From the NCBI GenBank assembly GCA_002077045.2, contig KZ111149.1, forward strand, positions 282,019-346,018: 64,000 nucleotides of DNA, read 5' to 3'. Made by a program: the position numbers and the translations under genes. Position 1 is the stretch's first letter; every line of letters begins with the position of its first letter. Of this stretch, positions 35,789 to 46,693 are shown piece after piece. This DNA comes from Rachicladosporium sp. CCFEE 5018. Taxonomy: Eukaryota > Ascomycota > Dothideomycetes > Cladosporiales > Cladosporiaceae. A model generated the notes under the pieces. That model searched no databases and was not told the origin of the DNA. It saw only the letters and a list, made by a program, of their open reading frames with translations.

Positions 35789-36065
35789 GATAATTAGGAT
35801 GCGACGGTGTATTGTGCTGGCCAGATAGGGTTGAGAGCGACTGTCAAGTGATCATGGCGCCGTGCCTGGCGCATGGCAACCCTATGCGGCGGTAGCAGTG
35901 GGGCAAGCACCCTGGTCACGCGGTACACTTCCGGCACGATTTAAGCTTATTTGACAAGCCATGGGGGAGTTGATTACAGAGCACGCGACCGTCAATATGT
36001 GACCTACATCCCGCCCTCCACGGAGTCAAGTTCTGCTTCGTCTTGCAAATAGCGATCCTGAGGCG
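35789..36065. promoter_or_regulatory. Divergent promoter region, ArfGAP and dipeptidase (piece C)
   Basis: 277 bp between divergent start codons, conserved in piece E (57506-57804), where an insertion of about 20 bp follows ttatttgacaag. No known factor site is assigned. Confidence 0.5.
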
Positions 36066-37427
36066 ATGGAGTACAGGGAAGACGAGAAAGCGCCCGCTGA
36101 GAACCACTCGCTGGTGCAGGATCATCATCGGCCACAGCGAGAGAGGAAGTCGTCTGCCCTGAGTCTACTAATCACCATCTTGCTCTGCTCGGCGTATGGC
36201 TGCTGGTCATATGGTGCACCTGGCAGAACAACAGGACATCTCACCCGAGCCGAGACTGTCTTACAGTCCAATCCTCTTATCGACGGCCACAACGACCTGC
36301 TGATCCTCATACGGGCCCTGTACAAGAACGAGATCTACGAGTCGAACTTCACGCAAGCCTTTGAGAAAGGTGGACTCGCCGGTCATGTCGACGTCCCTCG
36401 TTTGAAGGCCGGCATCCAGGGCGGCGCATTCTGGTCAGCATTCGTGCCGTGTCCTGCTGATGGCTTCGACTTCACGGATGCAAACTACGCTCCTTACGTC
36501 CGCATGACGCTTGAGCAGCTGGATCTGTTCAACAGGCTATCGGAGCTGTACCCAAAGTACTTCACCTTGTCTGGTACTGCCAAGGAGGCTGAGAAGGCGT
36601 TCAAGCACGGCAAGTTGATCTCGCCACTTGCGATCGAGGGCCTGCATCAGATTGGCAACTCGATCTCCACGTTGAGACTGTATCACGCTCTAGGCGTACG
36701 ATATGCGACATTGACGTGGAACTGCCATAACGAGTACGCGGATGCTGCTTTAGTGTCCGTCGATGGCGAGACGGTAGTCTCCAAGCCCTACCACGGTGGC
36801 GTCAGCAAAGCCGGACAGAATCTGATCCTGGAGATGAACCGACTCGGCATGCTAGTAGATCTGAGCCACGTTAGTGTCGACACCATGCGTGACGCACTGG
36901 GTGGTAACCCAGACAAATGGAATGGCAGTATCGCGCCGCCAATATTCAGCCACTCGAGCGCGAAGGCCATCTGCCCACACCCACGAAACGTGCCAGACGA
37001 CATCTTACACTTGGTCAAGAAGCGTGGCTCAATCGTGATGGTAAATTTCGCGCCAGATTTCGTCAGCTGCAAGGCTAGCAACGCATCTAGTGGGTTGCCC
37101 GACTTTGTTGACGAGACGAACACGCTCGCGCACGTTGTCAAGCATATTATGCACATTGGTGACCTGATTGGTTACGATCACGTTGGTATCGGCACGGACT
37201 ACGATGGCATACCGAACACACCTCGTGGGCTAGAGGATGTGTCGAAGTTCCCGGATCTTGTCACTGCACTGCTTGACGCTGGTGTGAGCGAGGAAGATGC
37301 AGGGAAGGTGGTGGGACGAAACATCTTGCGAGTGTGGCATGAGGCTGACAAAGTGGCCGCGAGATTACAGAAGGAGATGAAGCCGGTCGAGGATGTGCTG
37401 GAATCTCCTTGGCCTGGGATGGACTGA
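36066..37427 (+). CDS. Membrane dipeptidase, M19 family (piece C)
   Basis: Zinc dipeptidase related to renal dipeptidase, 453 residues, single exon. A basic N terminus and a hydrophobic segment (residues about 31-48, LSLLITILLCSAYGCWSYG) make a signal anchor, so the catalytic domain probably faces the secretory lumen or outside. Metal ligands are visible: HxD in IDGHNDLL (His75, Asp77), Glu in LAIEGLHQIG, His in DLSHVSVDTM and FSHSSAKAI, and Asp in GIGTDYDGI. No GPI signal is obvious at the C terminus (WPGMD). Substrate range in fungi is unknown. Confidence 0.94.
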   Translation: MEYREDEKAPAENHSLVQDHHRPQRERKSSALSLLITILLCSAYGCWSYGAPGRTTGHLTRAETVLQSNPLIDGHNDLLILIRALYKNEIYESNFTQAFEKGGLAGHVDVPRLKAGIQGGAFWSAFVPCPADGFDFTDANYAPYVRMTLEQLDLFNRLSELYPKYFTLSGTAKEAEKAFKHGKLISPLAIEGLHQIGNSISTLRLYHALGVRYATLTWNCHNEYADAALVSVDGETVVSKPYHGGVSKAGQNLILEMNRLGMLVDLSHVSVDTMRDALGGNPDKWNGSIAPPIFSHSSAKAICPHPRNVPDDILHLVKKRGSIVMVNFAPDFVSCKASNASSGLPDFVDETNTLAHVVKHIMHIGDLIGYDHVGIGTDYDGIPNTPRGLEDVSKFPDLVTALLDAGVSEEDAGKVVGRNILRVWHEADKVAARLQKEMKPVEDVLESPWPGMD

Positions 37428-37611
37428 GTGCTGATATGTGCATAGACTGCATCACAGCTTGCCTGACACCTGTGAGCCTCTCCGCAAACTTCGCAAACTC
37501 CCCGTGGTACTGTATCTCACGCCCGGAGATCAAGGAAGGGACAACACCACCTCAAGCCTCGATCCCCAACGCATTGCCACAGCTCCCTCTCGAACCGCTC
37601 CCTCGGGCCAA

Positions 37612-40470
37612 TCATCCACTCATCTCCACATCCGCGCGCCCGCCACCACTTCCACTCAACCTGGCCACCATTCCCCTCAACACCTTATTCCCCAACTCTG
37701 CCTTCGCAGCCACCTTCTCCGCTTCTTCAGCCTTCGCCTTATGCCTCTCATTCGCAGCTCTCATGCTGAACAACGCCCTCTGCTCCGCCACAACCCGATG
37801 TCCACTCTCAACTTCATTCCTCCTCGCCCTATCGACTCTCCCCCGCATCTCTTCGAGCTCATCCTCATAATCGTCCCTCATAGCCCTCACATTCGGGTTT
37901 GGACCCAGCCCGCTCTTCCTGATAGCGTCAAGCTCGCCTTCCAGTTCTTCGACTCTCTTCTTCGCACGAAGCTTGCGGCGTTCGCCGGCAGTATAGTCCA
38001 TCTGCCATTTTTCGGCGGCTTTGCTCTGGGCTTCTGCATCGGCCGTGGACTCTGACAAAGCTTTCTCCAGTCTCTCCTTATTGATCGTAAGCTCACGGAT
38101 CTCTCTCATCTTGTCTTTTATGGCTGTGCTGAACTCGGGCTTCAGATCATCGAGTTCGGCTTTCTTCGCCAGCTTCATCTTCCTAATCGCTTCTTTGAGC
38201 TTATCGTCTTTGGCTTGCATGTCCTCTCTATGCTTCTTCAGCGCAGCAGTAGCCGCTTTCTCGACTTCCCTGCGCTTGGCTACCGCCTCCTCGAGATCGT
38301 TGGTCAGGCTCTCCACCTTGGTCTCGTGCTTTTCCTTGAGATCCTTGATCTTCTCTATAGAAGCTTCCTTAGCCTTCTCCAATCTAGCTTCCAATTTCTC
38401 GATGGCTTTCTCATGGCTGTCCGCAGCGGTCTTGGCTTTCTTTTCAAGACTCGCTTTCTGGTCCGCGATACTCTGGTTGAACTTTTTCTTCTGAGCTGCA
38501 AGGGTAGTCTCGTGCGCTTTCTTGAGGGCCTTCATGGCTTTATCATGAGTACCCTTTAGCTCTTTGCGCATGATGACCTTGCAACGAGAGCACGCCGGCC
38601 TGATGGGTGTCTGGATGTCTTTGTTCCCGACTTCGGAGCCGGGTTCGTCGTCCTCGTCGTCGTCTTGGTCTTCAAAATCATCGTCCTCTGCGACGCTAAG
38701 CGTGGCGGTCTTGCTAGCTGTCTGGCTTGCGGTAGCATCCTTCGGCGTCACCGCAGCGGTCTTCGGCTTCAGCTTGGCTGACACGGTGACCTGGACCTCA
38801 TCGTCTCCCGTTATGCTCGGCGTCGCAGTCCCTTTGTCGGTCTTGTTGGCGATAGGCTTCTTCGTGTCCGCCACAGTAGCCTTCGGCTTCGGGGTGGCGG
38901 CTGTTCTGGTGCTCTCTACGCCGTCTTTCGTGGGACTAGGAGTGCCAGTAGGCTTACCGGACTCCCCTGAAGCCGGTCTCTTTGCGTTCGATGCGATCGG
39001 CTTTGGAGGTGGAATGGCACTCTGACTAGCTGGTGTTGATGGACCGGAATCAATCGTCACGACTTCGGTACTCAGAGACGCGGACTCAGAAGCAGGCGAC
39101 TTCGTAGTCGCCTTCGCCATGCTTCCAGGGAGATTCTTCCTGGATGCTGTGTTCGATGTAGCCTTATTAAGAGGAGCGGACACCGCTAGCTTGGACTTCT
39201 TCATTGGAGCCTCGTTCGATGCACCCTCCGATGCTTTACGCTTCAGAGTTGCCGCCCCAGTAGCATCAATCTTCGCTGCGCTACTTGCCTTGTTCACTTC
39301 GATCCTGCCAGTCTGAACACTAGGCGCCTTGCTGCCGATGGAGACAGCTCTCTGGTGGATGGCAGTCTGCGGCGAGGTATCTGCGTCAGGCTGGTCCGAT
39401 GGCACCGGCTTCTCGTTGTCGACGTCCATCTTTTCGTCAGTGTCCACAAGAGCACTCATCTCGCGGTCGTCAATTAGAAGCGTCTGACGAGGCGCTGCAT
39501 ATGACTCCGGGGTACAGAAGTCGATTGGAGTCGTCACAGCTATGCTACTTGAAGACTCCGTCGTCCGCTGGTCAGTCTCCATTGCCTCACTGTTCTCAGG
39601 GACGCTATCGATTGTGCTGTCCATTGCTACCAGGTCCTTGACAATGGTCCAACCGACGGAAGTTTTCGGTAACTGATTCACAGAGGTGTCGCTCATCGTC
39701 GCAGGCGCCGGACCGGTCATGACTACGGCCAACCATTCGCCTAGGCTACGAGTGGCACCATTGTCGACTGAGTTCGGTTCATGAATGGCCGGAGCGACGG
39801 TCACTGTCACCATTTGAGCCCGTGATAGCTGTCCGGCAGTTGCTGCAGCGCCTGCTACTTCATTCTCGTCGTCCACTGCATTTACTTCGACTGCAGATCG
39901 CATCATACGCCTAATGGGAGCCTCCTCGGAAGATGACTGGACCGACATGATCCCGTCCTGTGCGCCGTCGAGGATAGCTCCTACCAAGTGAAGCTCGGTC
40001 TGGATCGCGGGCTGTAAGACCTTAGTATCGGAGGAAATCTCAAAGCCATCGTCGGGTTCAACTGCCATGCTTCCTTGAATGATGGGCTCCGGCGAATTGG
40101 GGTCCATCGCTCCACTGTCCGGACCGCTCATCTGCTTCCCAGAGTTCTGAGCTGGGTCGTTGGTGGAGACCTCATGCTGCACGAAAGTCTTCATGTCAAT
40201 CTCTCCCGGACTGAGCACATGGCGCACCACGTCTGTGTCTTCACGGTGCGTTATTCTCAGTACTGCGCTCTCGGAGTCTCCGCTTTCTATCCCGGTACCC
40301 GGCGCTTCGGAGGCTGGGTCGGGCTCTGGCTCGCGGTGCTTGTTGTGGATCATCGACGGGATCCCGTCTGCGACTTTGTTGTCGGAGATGCCGGAGTGCT
40401 GAACATCACTTAGCAGTTCCGCCTCGGACCCAGGGCAGGTCCAGAGGTCGTGTTGCAAGGCGACGCGCAT
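37612..40470 (-). CDS. Long coiled-coil protein X (piece C)
   Basis: 952 residues, single exon, start MRVALQHDLWTCPGSE. The first ~600 residues are low-complexity and rich in Ser, Thr, Pro, Ala, with many Lys-Pro-Lys stretches in the middle. Then a CxxC pair (RPACSRCKVIMRKELKG), followed by about 300 residues of strongly charged heptad-like coiled coil (for example KKAKTAADSHEKAIEKLEARLEKAKEASIEKIKDLKEKHE). The tail is Gly-rich. No catalytic motif or membrane segment is seen. Family not recognised; a structural or chromatin/cytoskeleton role would be a guess. The first of three same-strand coiled-coil genes. Confidence 0.8.
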   Translation of the reverse strand: MRVALQHDLWTCPGSEAELLSDVQHSGISDNKVADGIPSMIHNKHREPEPDPASEAPGTGIESGDSESAVLRITHREDTDVVRHVLSPGEIDMKTFVQHEVSTNDPAQNSGKQMSGPDSGAMDPNSPEPIIQGSMAVEPDDGFEISSDTKVLQPAIQTELHLVGAILDGAQDGIMSVQSSSEEAPIRRMMRSAVEVNAVDDENEVAGAAATAGQLSRAQMVTVTVAPAIHEPNSVDNGATRSLGEWLAVVMTGPAPATMSDTSVNQLPKTSVGWTIVKDLVAMDSTIDSVPENSEAMETDQRTTESSSSIAVTTPIDFCTPESYAAPRQTLLIDDREMSALVDTDEKMDVDNEKPVPSDQPDADTSPQTAIHQRAVSIGSKAPSVQTGRIEVNKASSAAKIDATGAATLKRKASEGASNEAPMKKSKLAVSAPLNKATSNTASRKNLPGSMAKATTKSPASESASLSTEVVTIDSGPSTPASQSAIPPPKPIASNAKRPASGESGKPTGTPSPTKDGVESTRTAATPKPKATVADTKKPIANKTDKGTATPSITGDDEVQVTVSAKLKPKTAAVTPKDATASQTASKTATLSVAEDDDFEDQDDDEDDEPGSEVGNKDIQTPIRPACSRCKVIMRKELKGTHDKAMKALKKAHETTLAAQKKKFNQSIADQKASLEKKAKTAADSHEKAIEKLEARLEKAKEASIEKIKDLKEKHETKVESLTNDLEEAVAKRREVEKAATAALKKHREDMQAKDDKLKEAIRKMKLAKKAELDDLKPEFSTAIKDKMREIRELTINKERLEKALSESTADAEAQSKAAEKWQMDYTAGERRKLRAKKRVEELEGELDAIRKSGLGPNPNVRAMRDDYEDELEEMRGRVDRARRNEVESGHRVVAEQRALFSMRAANERHKAKAEEAEKVAAKAELGNKVLRGMVARLSGSGGGRADVEMSG

Positions 40471-40919
40471 TTCTGCTCGTGTCTACAGGCTTGGGTGGTG
40501 AGTGGTGCTGTGTCCAGAAGGTAGGATCAGGCTGAGTATCGGGGTACGGAGTATTGGTGAGGGTAGAAATTGAAGAAGTGGAAGGGACAGAGCAGGAACA
40601 GATTAATCGAAGATCCAGCTTCAGATGGGATGAGCACATGCAAGGATCTGCATGCATGTAACATGTGCGTAACTGAGCTAGGAAGCGCAAATGAAGCTCG
40701 TGGTCTGCTCCAGGAGTATGACAAGTGATGGTAGAAGTGAGGGCACCTACAAGAGCAACCGGTGTTCCATCGTTTACGGTGGTAAGCTGCATGCGCCGTC
40801 GACTTCTTCAACTGACAATACGTCCTGATACTTCCACTTCTGCCGCATCCTCCTGGGGCACATACACAGCAGCCTGTATGCCTGCACTCCGCACCGCTAT
40901 GCAAAGCTGCTCACACACT
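40471..40919. other. Upstream region of coiled-coil gene X (piece C)
   Basis: 449 bp. A block at about 40630-40685 (gatgagcacatgcaaggatc then tgcatgcatgtaacatgtgcg) is nearly identical in piece E (62380-62435), while the surrounding bases are more diverged. It contains the palindromes TGCATGCA and ACATGT. It may be a regulatory site or part of a 5' leader; a small upstream ORF starts in it. Confidence 0.35.
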
Positions 40920-41812
40920 CTAGCCGGACAATTTGACATCGGCCAAATGCCTCTTGTACTGCTCTATCACTGTCATCACGAGTCAGTCAAGGCCTCTTCA
41001 CGCATTAATCAGCACTCACACTCCACATGTCCGATCATCACCTTCTCCCTCTCAGTTGCCTGGTCATCAGCTAGCTTGAGTTTCCCTTTAAGGACCTCGA
41101 CCTCAGCCTCCAGTCTCTGTATTACCTGCCGTTGAGCTGCATCGGTCGCAGCAAACTCTCTGTTGCAAGTAAGCGATTCCTGGTCAGCGCCACGCTGGAG
41201 GAACCCCTCATACTGAGCCGTCAGCTTCACAACCTCAGCCTGCAGTTCAGCGATCTTCGAGATCTGTGAGCCCACGAGCTGCGCACCTGACTCATACAAC
41301 CCACGGAGCTCGTCCTCGTCCATGTTCTTGATGCGCACGTTGAGGCGCGCACCCTCGGTCCTCTTGCGTTCCTGCGTGGCGCGAAGCGCCTCGAGCTCCT
41401 GCGCAAGCTGCTCGATCTCGATACCAGATGCGCGGTTGACGGTCTCGCGATCTTGCTTCAGCTGCAACAGTACCACTTTGGACTGACGTTGAGCAGCATC
41501 GTGTTGCTTCTTGAGCAAGCTCACTCGAATCTTGGACATGCGTTTGCTAGTCTCGAGCTCCTGTCTCAGCTGCTGCGCATCGTTTGCGGACTGAAGTCTC
41601 GCAGTCTCAAGCTCCTGCTTGAGCTGCCCTATCGTCGCCTTGGCCTGGCGCTGCAGAGTCTCGAGGTGTTGGATACGAGCGCCGTGGGCGATGCTAGACT
41701 CAGGTCTGAGGGCTAGCGCGGGATGCGCACCGCGTCCGCCTCTTGTGGTACCACGCCCCCATCTCGTAGCTCCACGACCGGCCGCAGTCTGTCCTCGAGG
41801 TCCAGTGGCCAT
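40920..41812 (-). CDS. Coiled-coil protein Y (piece C)
   Basis: Two exons, 41812-41020 and 40969-40920, with a 50 bp intron (GTGAGT...CAG), give 280 residues. A short Gly/Arg-rich head (TAAGRGATRWGRGTTRGGRG) is followed by an almost continuous coiled coil with RIQHLETLQRQAKATIGQLKQELE and similar heptads. The last exon adds LIEQYKRHLADVKLSG. Piece E has the same structure with the donor GTAAGT. The RGG-like head could bind RNA (inference). Family not recognised. Confidence 0.75.
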
Positions 41813-42155
41813 CGTTCTGTTGTTGTAAGTGTACGAGAGGACAAAGACTGTATCAAGCTTGATGTACTGAAGGAGAAAGGATTCACTGGTGCAGCAGGGA
41901 ACAAGGTTGTTAGATGGCAGGTGACTGAAGAAGCATCTTCACTTGATGTGGTCACCACACCGAGATATCTGTCCTGCTTTGATGTTGCCGTGGCACCCAA
42001 CATAACAATCGACGGTGCGCGAATGCAGAGTTGCGCTTAATCCAGCTTTGCATCACATATTGAGGCAGGCATGAACCACACAGCATCATACTTGCCAACA
42101 GACCTCAGTATAATCGCCGAAAGAGTTGTGCTCATCCTCACCACCACTCGCATCT
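41813..42155. other. Intergenic stretch between genes Y and Z (piece C)
   Basis: 343 bp with the presumed promoter of gene Y. Short ORFs here are not conserved in piece E. Confidence 0.4.
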
Positions 42156-42788
42156 TCAATCGCGGTCGTCGAGGGCGGCGCCTTCCTCAGAGCCACGCTC
42201 GAAGTACGCGTCCACTGTATGATGCCTGGTCAGTGGAAGTGGCTAGTGAGGTCAACGGACAGACTCACGCTCTGCATCCAATTGGGCGTGCCCATCGGCC
42301 TCGGGAGTGTGCTCTGGCGTAGGCTGCTGCACTTGATGCTGATGCTGCCGCTGCTGCCGTTTCATGCGGTCGTGCACCGCTAACAGATCCCGAACTTGTC
42401 TCCCGGCTTCTTTACGGAGCCTATACTCATCCAGACGATCAATTTTGAGTTGCGAAACTTCTTCACACGAGCTTACAGTCTCCTCTTCCCGTGCGGCGAT
42501 CTGTCGTTCCAATGCATTGTACTCCTGTCGGACTTCACTCATTGATTTCTCCACTTTCTTCACTACCTCTTTCGCGACGTCCGTGTACACTTCCAATACA
42601 TGATCAAGATCTATGTCGTCCAATCTTGCGTGCAGCCGATCGATCTCCCTGTCCGCAGCGTTCAGGTTTGCAATATTGCGGCGCGACTTGTCCTGCAGTC
42701 GCTCGATGAAGGATTGCTGGGCGGCGCAGCGCGCCTGCGAGTAGGTAAGCTGATTCAGAGCACGTTCGAGAGAGCGTCGTTGCGACAT
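42156..42788 (-). CDS. Coiled-coil protein Z (piece C)
   Basis: Exons 42788-42269 and 42214-42156, with a 54 bp intron, give 192 residues. Start MSQRRSLERALNQLTYSQAR, then a charged coiled coil (residues about 5-150), a Gln/His-rich stretch (RMKRQQRQHQHQVQQP), and a last exon LDAYFERGSEEGAALDDRD. Both Y and Z have a phase-1 intron close to the stop whose junction codon is Leu (TG supplied by exon 2), which suggests common ancestry. Family not recognised. Confidence 0.7.
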
Positions 42789-43167
42789 GTTGTGGTGTCA
42801 AGAAAGTTGACGATGTAGTGAGAGAACAGGCAGGTAAATGAACGACAGTGAGAACGACATATTATGTAGCACGGCAAGCTGTGCTACTAGGAATGTCTCA
42901 AGGAAAGGCTCACTTACCAACACTATCGCAGCATTTCCGTGAGTCTCTCGTACGGACCAGGCAGCTGTATACGATGTCTGTGTTGCCTACACGTCGGTGA
43001 GACTGGCTTGTTGTGGCGCGAGACTATCGTTGGCGATCTGTGGATGCTGGCGGGTGAAGCCCTCGGTTGCATCACGACGTAGCGGCGAAGAAGACGGGGA
43101 CATTTTAGCGAGCCGTATTGTCGAGGGAGGCTGAGCTCAAGTATAGAGTCTCTAGCAAGCTGCGCAT
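42789..43167. other. Intergenic stretch upstream of gene Z (piece C)
   Basis: 379 bp between the gene Z start and the 3' end of the acyl-CoA ligase gene. Nothing recognisable. Confidence 0.4.
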
Positions 43168-44937
43168 CTACAACTTCGCCTTCGGCTTCTGCTCCTCCTG
43201 CCACTTCACCTTCAACATCCGTCTCAAGATTTTCCCACTAGCACTCTTCGGGATCTCATCTGTGAATTTGACTCCACCCCTCAACTTCTTATGATTTGCC
43301 ACCTTCGCCGCCAGCCAATCCACGATCTCTTTCTCCAGCCCCGGTGAACCAGTGCCCTTGCTGGGCACCACATACGCCAATGGCACCTCCGAAGCAAGAT
43401 CCTCGCGGTAGATGCCAATGACTGCGACGTCTGCAATATTCGGGTTGGACGCTAAGAGACCTTCTAGCTCGGCTGGAGGCACTTGGAAGCCCTTGTACTT
43501 GATGAGCTCCTTGACGCGATCGGTAATGTAGAAGTTGCCTTTCTTGTCTTGGTAGCCAACATCGCCCGTCTTGAAGTAGCCGTCTTCTGTCAACGCGTTC
43601 TTGGTACCTTCCGGATTGTTGAGGTAGCCTTTAAAGACATTCGGGCCCTTGATCCAAAGTTCCCCGACCTCGCCAGCGGGCAGCTCTTTCTCCTCTGGGC
43701 TCATGTACTTAGCCATTTGATTTGGGAGGAGTGTGCCGACGGAGCCGATAGTCTCGTTCCATTGCGACCAGGGCTGGGTATGCGTTGTGGGTGACGTCTC
43801 GCTCAGACCGTAGCCTTGCTTGACTGGGAGCTGCTTGCGCTTATGTACTGCATCGACGATCTCGCGGGTCAGAGGCGCAGCGCCGGAGTTCAGCATGCGA
43901 ATGCTGCTGAGGTCGTACTTGTCCACGACAGGGTGTTTCGAGAGTAATAGAGCGACGGGAGGCACGATGTAGGCGAACGTGATCTTGTGCTGCTGAACCA
44001 GGGAGCACCATTGCTCTATGTCGAACTTTGGCATCACTACGCACTTGTAACCACAGTACATACTCTGGTGGAGGATGACAGTCAGACCGTAGATGTGAAA
44101 AAATGGTAGGAAAGCCAGAATGCTGTCACCCTCAGGTCGTCCCGGCGCAGGCTTCCAGCTCAGATCAGTCGCCTCGCCAGCAGTGATCTGTAACGTGTTC
44201 GCTACGATGTTCCGGTGGCTAAGCATGACGCCCTTCGGGTGTCCTGTCGTGCCGGAGGAGTATACAAGGAACGCCAGGTCCTTATCGGAGTCTACCTTGG
44301 TCCTTCGATAGCGCGAAGTGCCAGCAACATTCCGAACGGATGAGAAGTGCTTGAACTTGGCAGTCTGATCTTTCTTGTCGCCAAGCAGGATTATTCGGTC
44401 CTCTGGGATGCCAGCCATGCTCGCTGCTTTTAACGCAATCTCAAGCTGGTCATACTGCGTGCATAGCGCCTTCGCACCACTATCTTTGAGCTGAAAGGCA
44501 AGCTCATCGACGGTGTACCCTGGGTTCGCTGGAGAGATGATACCTCCGGCCCAAAGTGTTCCCCACATCACTACTGGTGTATCGATGCTGTTTGGCGTGT
44601 ACAGCGCCAGTACATCCCCTTTCTCCCATTCCCACGCGCCTTTGAGTCCCTTTCCGAAGTCTGAAGCGGCTTGCTTCACCTGGGCAACGGAGTATGATCG
44701 GCCAGTTGCAGCGTCCACGAAGATAGCTGTGTCTCTGTCAGTGACTCGTCTGGCAGACAAGGGGACCTGCTAGCTATACCCTTGTCATCCGGATACTCGC
44801 GATCTTTGCGCTCGAACAAGAAGTCCCTGCGATTACGGTCAATTTTGGCTACTCGTGTGGGCAACGTCTCAATCGGTAGCGTACCAGAGACCGATATTGG
44901 GGATGTCGACATCCGCGTAGGGAGATCCGGTAGGCAT
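43168..44937 (-). CDS. 4-coumarate-CoA-ligase-like acyl-CoA synthetase with peroxisomal signal
   Basis: Adenylate-forming enzyme joining an aryl or fatty acid to CoA. Exons 44937-44885, 44826-44780 and 44726-43168, with introns of 58 and 53 bp, give 552 residues, the usual length; starting at the Met at 44760 would lose the conserved GLWDFLFERKDREYPDDKAIF start. Motifs: P-loop YSSGTTGHPKGVMLSHRN, A5 GYGLSET, A7 KTGDVGYQD, A8 DRVKELIKYKGFQVPPAELE and the catalytic Lys in SASGKILRR. The C terminus AKL is a type 1 peroxisomal signal. Fungal members act on fatty or aryl acids; the substrate cannot be read from sequence. Confidence 0.92.
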
Positions 44938-45222
44938 ATTGAGGTATACTATAGTCAATGGACTTGGTGAACAACGCGATCCAGCAGTGCAGCACACATC
45001 ACGAGAAAGACAGCCATTCCATCGACCTTCATGCACAGTGACAGTCGGCCGAGGTTGACTAGCACCGCGGCAAGCCTCCAGCACTTTGATGTCACTGCCC
45101 AAAGAGGAAGGTACGCCACGTGACTCAAGGTAAAGTCCGATTACCTCCGCTACCACTCACTCCATTAACTGATCTCATGTACGAAGGAGAAAGTGCTTAT
45201 GCAGCACTGGACTGACTTCGAC

Positions 45223-45680
45223 ATGGCTGGCGTCGTCAACACAGCACCCATCCTCCGGCGATCAGTATGGTCTGCTCAGGCCCCGTTCCGCTGCTACCAG
45301 CGGCGATGGGCACAAGTGCATGATGTCCGCTTCGTTGCCACACATCAGCGCTCGGATAGAGTGCTGGAGAAGTACAAGGAAAAGCTAGAGCGGAAGGCTC
45401 GAGAGGAGGGCAAGCAGAGCGTCGATGAGTTGAAGGCAGCGTACAAGGACAAGATTAGCGGTCTCCGTGAGCAAGCTATCGTGCCCGGCGCGCATGCTCC
45501 ATTGTCGGCACAGCCGCCACCTACACCTGCTCAGACGACATCGAGTATACCTTACCAGGCACCTCCACCTCCGACACCTTTGGAAGAACGGAAACAGAGC
45601 ACACCACAGACACCAAAGTCGAAAAGCCCGGTCAAGACTCTGGACAGCTTCATCGATGTTTCCAAGACCTCCGCCCTGCC
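45223..45680 (+). CDS. ATP11: ATP11-type F1-ATPase assembly chaperone, N-terminal part (cut by gap)
   Basis: Mitochondrial chaperone that binds F1 beta subunits during ATP synthase assembly. Visible from MAGVVNTAPILRRSVW, an Arg-rich, acid-poor presequence; an in-frame Met ten codons upstream (45193) is an alternative. A helical Lys/Glu region (RVLEKYKEKLERKAREEGKQSVDELKAAYKDKI), a Pro-rich linker and the start of the conserved domain (VKTLDSFIDVSKTSALP) follow before the N run. Divergent from the acyl-CoA ligase gene, 285 bp between starts. Confidence 0.85.
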
Positions 45681-45780
45681 NNNNNNNNNNNNNNNNNNNN
45701 NNNNNNNNNNNNNNNNNNNNNNNNNNNNNNNNNNNNNNNNNNNNNNNNNNNNNNNNNNNNNNNNNNNNNNNNNNNNNNNN
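45681..45780. other. Assembly gap, 100 N
   Basis: Lies between the 5' part of ATP11 (+) and the 5' part of a TEX30-like gene (-). The two missing 3' ends need well over 1 kb, so the real distance is larger or the join is wrong. Confidence 0.98.
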
Positions 45781-46189
45781 TCGGCAAGTTCATGGTGCCT
45801 TGGTACAGCAGTATCGGAGATGTGGTGGCGAAACCCTTCGCGAAGTCTTGGGTCGCTGGAGTAGAGATGCCGCCACCGGCGCCGTGGGTGAAGATGAGGG
45901 CAGGCGTAGTGTCGGCAGGGCCACCGTGGAGCTCACAGGGTACGGGCTTCTTCGCACTTGGAACCTCGAAGGTGTGTACGCTATTTGATGCAATACTCAG
46001 GGAGTTCGAGGTAGGCGCTGCAGCAGACGGCTTCTTCACCTCTTTGGCAGCTTTCGGGATTTCCTTCTTAGTGCGCTTCACTGCGGGCTCCTTCTTTGGT
46101 CGAGCAGCGGGACCATCTTTGACCTTCTTGCTGTTGTTTATGGACCCACCTTGCGTTTTGGCCGTTTGAGATCTGGTCACTCGGGCCAT
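45781..46189 (-). CDS. TEX30/KANL3-like alpha/beta hydrolase, N-terminal part (cut by gap)
   Basis: 136 residues. A basic N terminus (MARVTRSQTAKTQGG, Lys/Pro-rich, possible nuclear signal) leads into the hydrolase fold: PALIFTHGAGGGISTPATQDF and the FATTSPILLYQGTMNL strand, which fits the family's HGAGG oxyanion loop and FxGNMN-like segment. The nucleophile elbow would lie beyond the gap. The identification rests on this short part. Confidence 0.65.
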
Positions 46190-46693
46190 GATGCAGGCGG
46201 CAGATTGTGGTCGCCGAGCAGGAGAGAAGTTTGGATCAACTACTTACCTCGCTCCGTTCGTGTCTTCGTGCAATCAGCGACAATTCTGCATTCGACACTG
46301 ATCATGAGCCCAGGACGCGCCTTGGCAGATCTGCCATTTCAACACGTGAAGTGTGAGAGACCAGGCACACCTACACTGAAGAGTCCACAATGCTGGCGCA
46401 AACCAGATGCACCGCAGTATCTTGTCTAGCCTGCAGGTCCGTCAAATCCTGCCATAAAATCTATGTATATACAGCACGAGGCTGTTCGTTTCATCTGAAG
46501 CCTCAACTACGGTCGACCAAAGCGGACCCGTAAATTAAGCAGCAGCGGCTCGCGGGAGCACCCTGTGGCTTGCTCCTTCGCGCCTGCCACCCTAATGTCA
46601 GCCAGTAAGCGTGAGGCTCGTCAAGTAGGCGAAGCGCTTGGAAGTTTGGCTGCTCCCGTGGGGTTCACTGCGGCCGGCTTGGGAAGGGGCGAA

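Noticed and set aside
45650..45864. Open frames running through N runs
   Set aside because: They are artefacts of translating N; real coding evidence ends at the gap borders.
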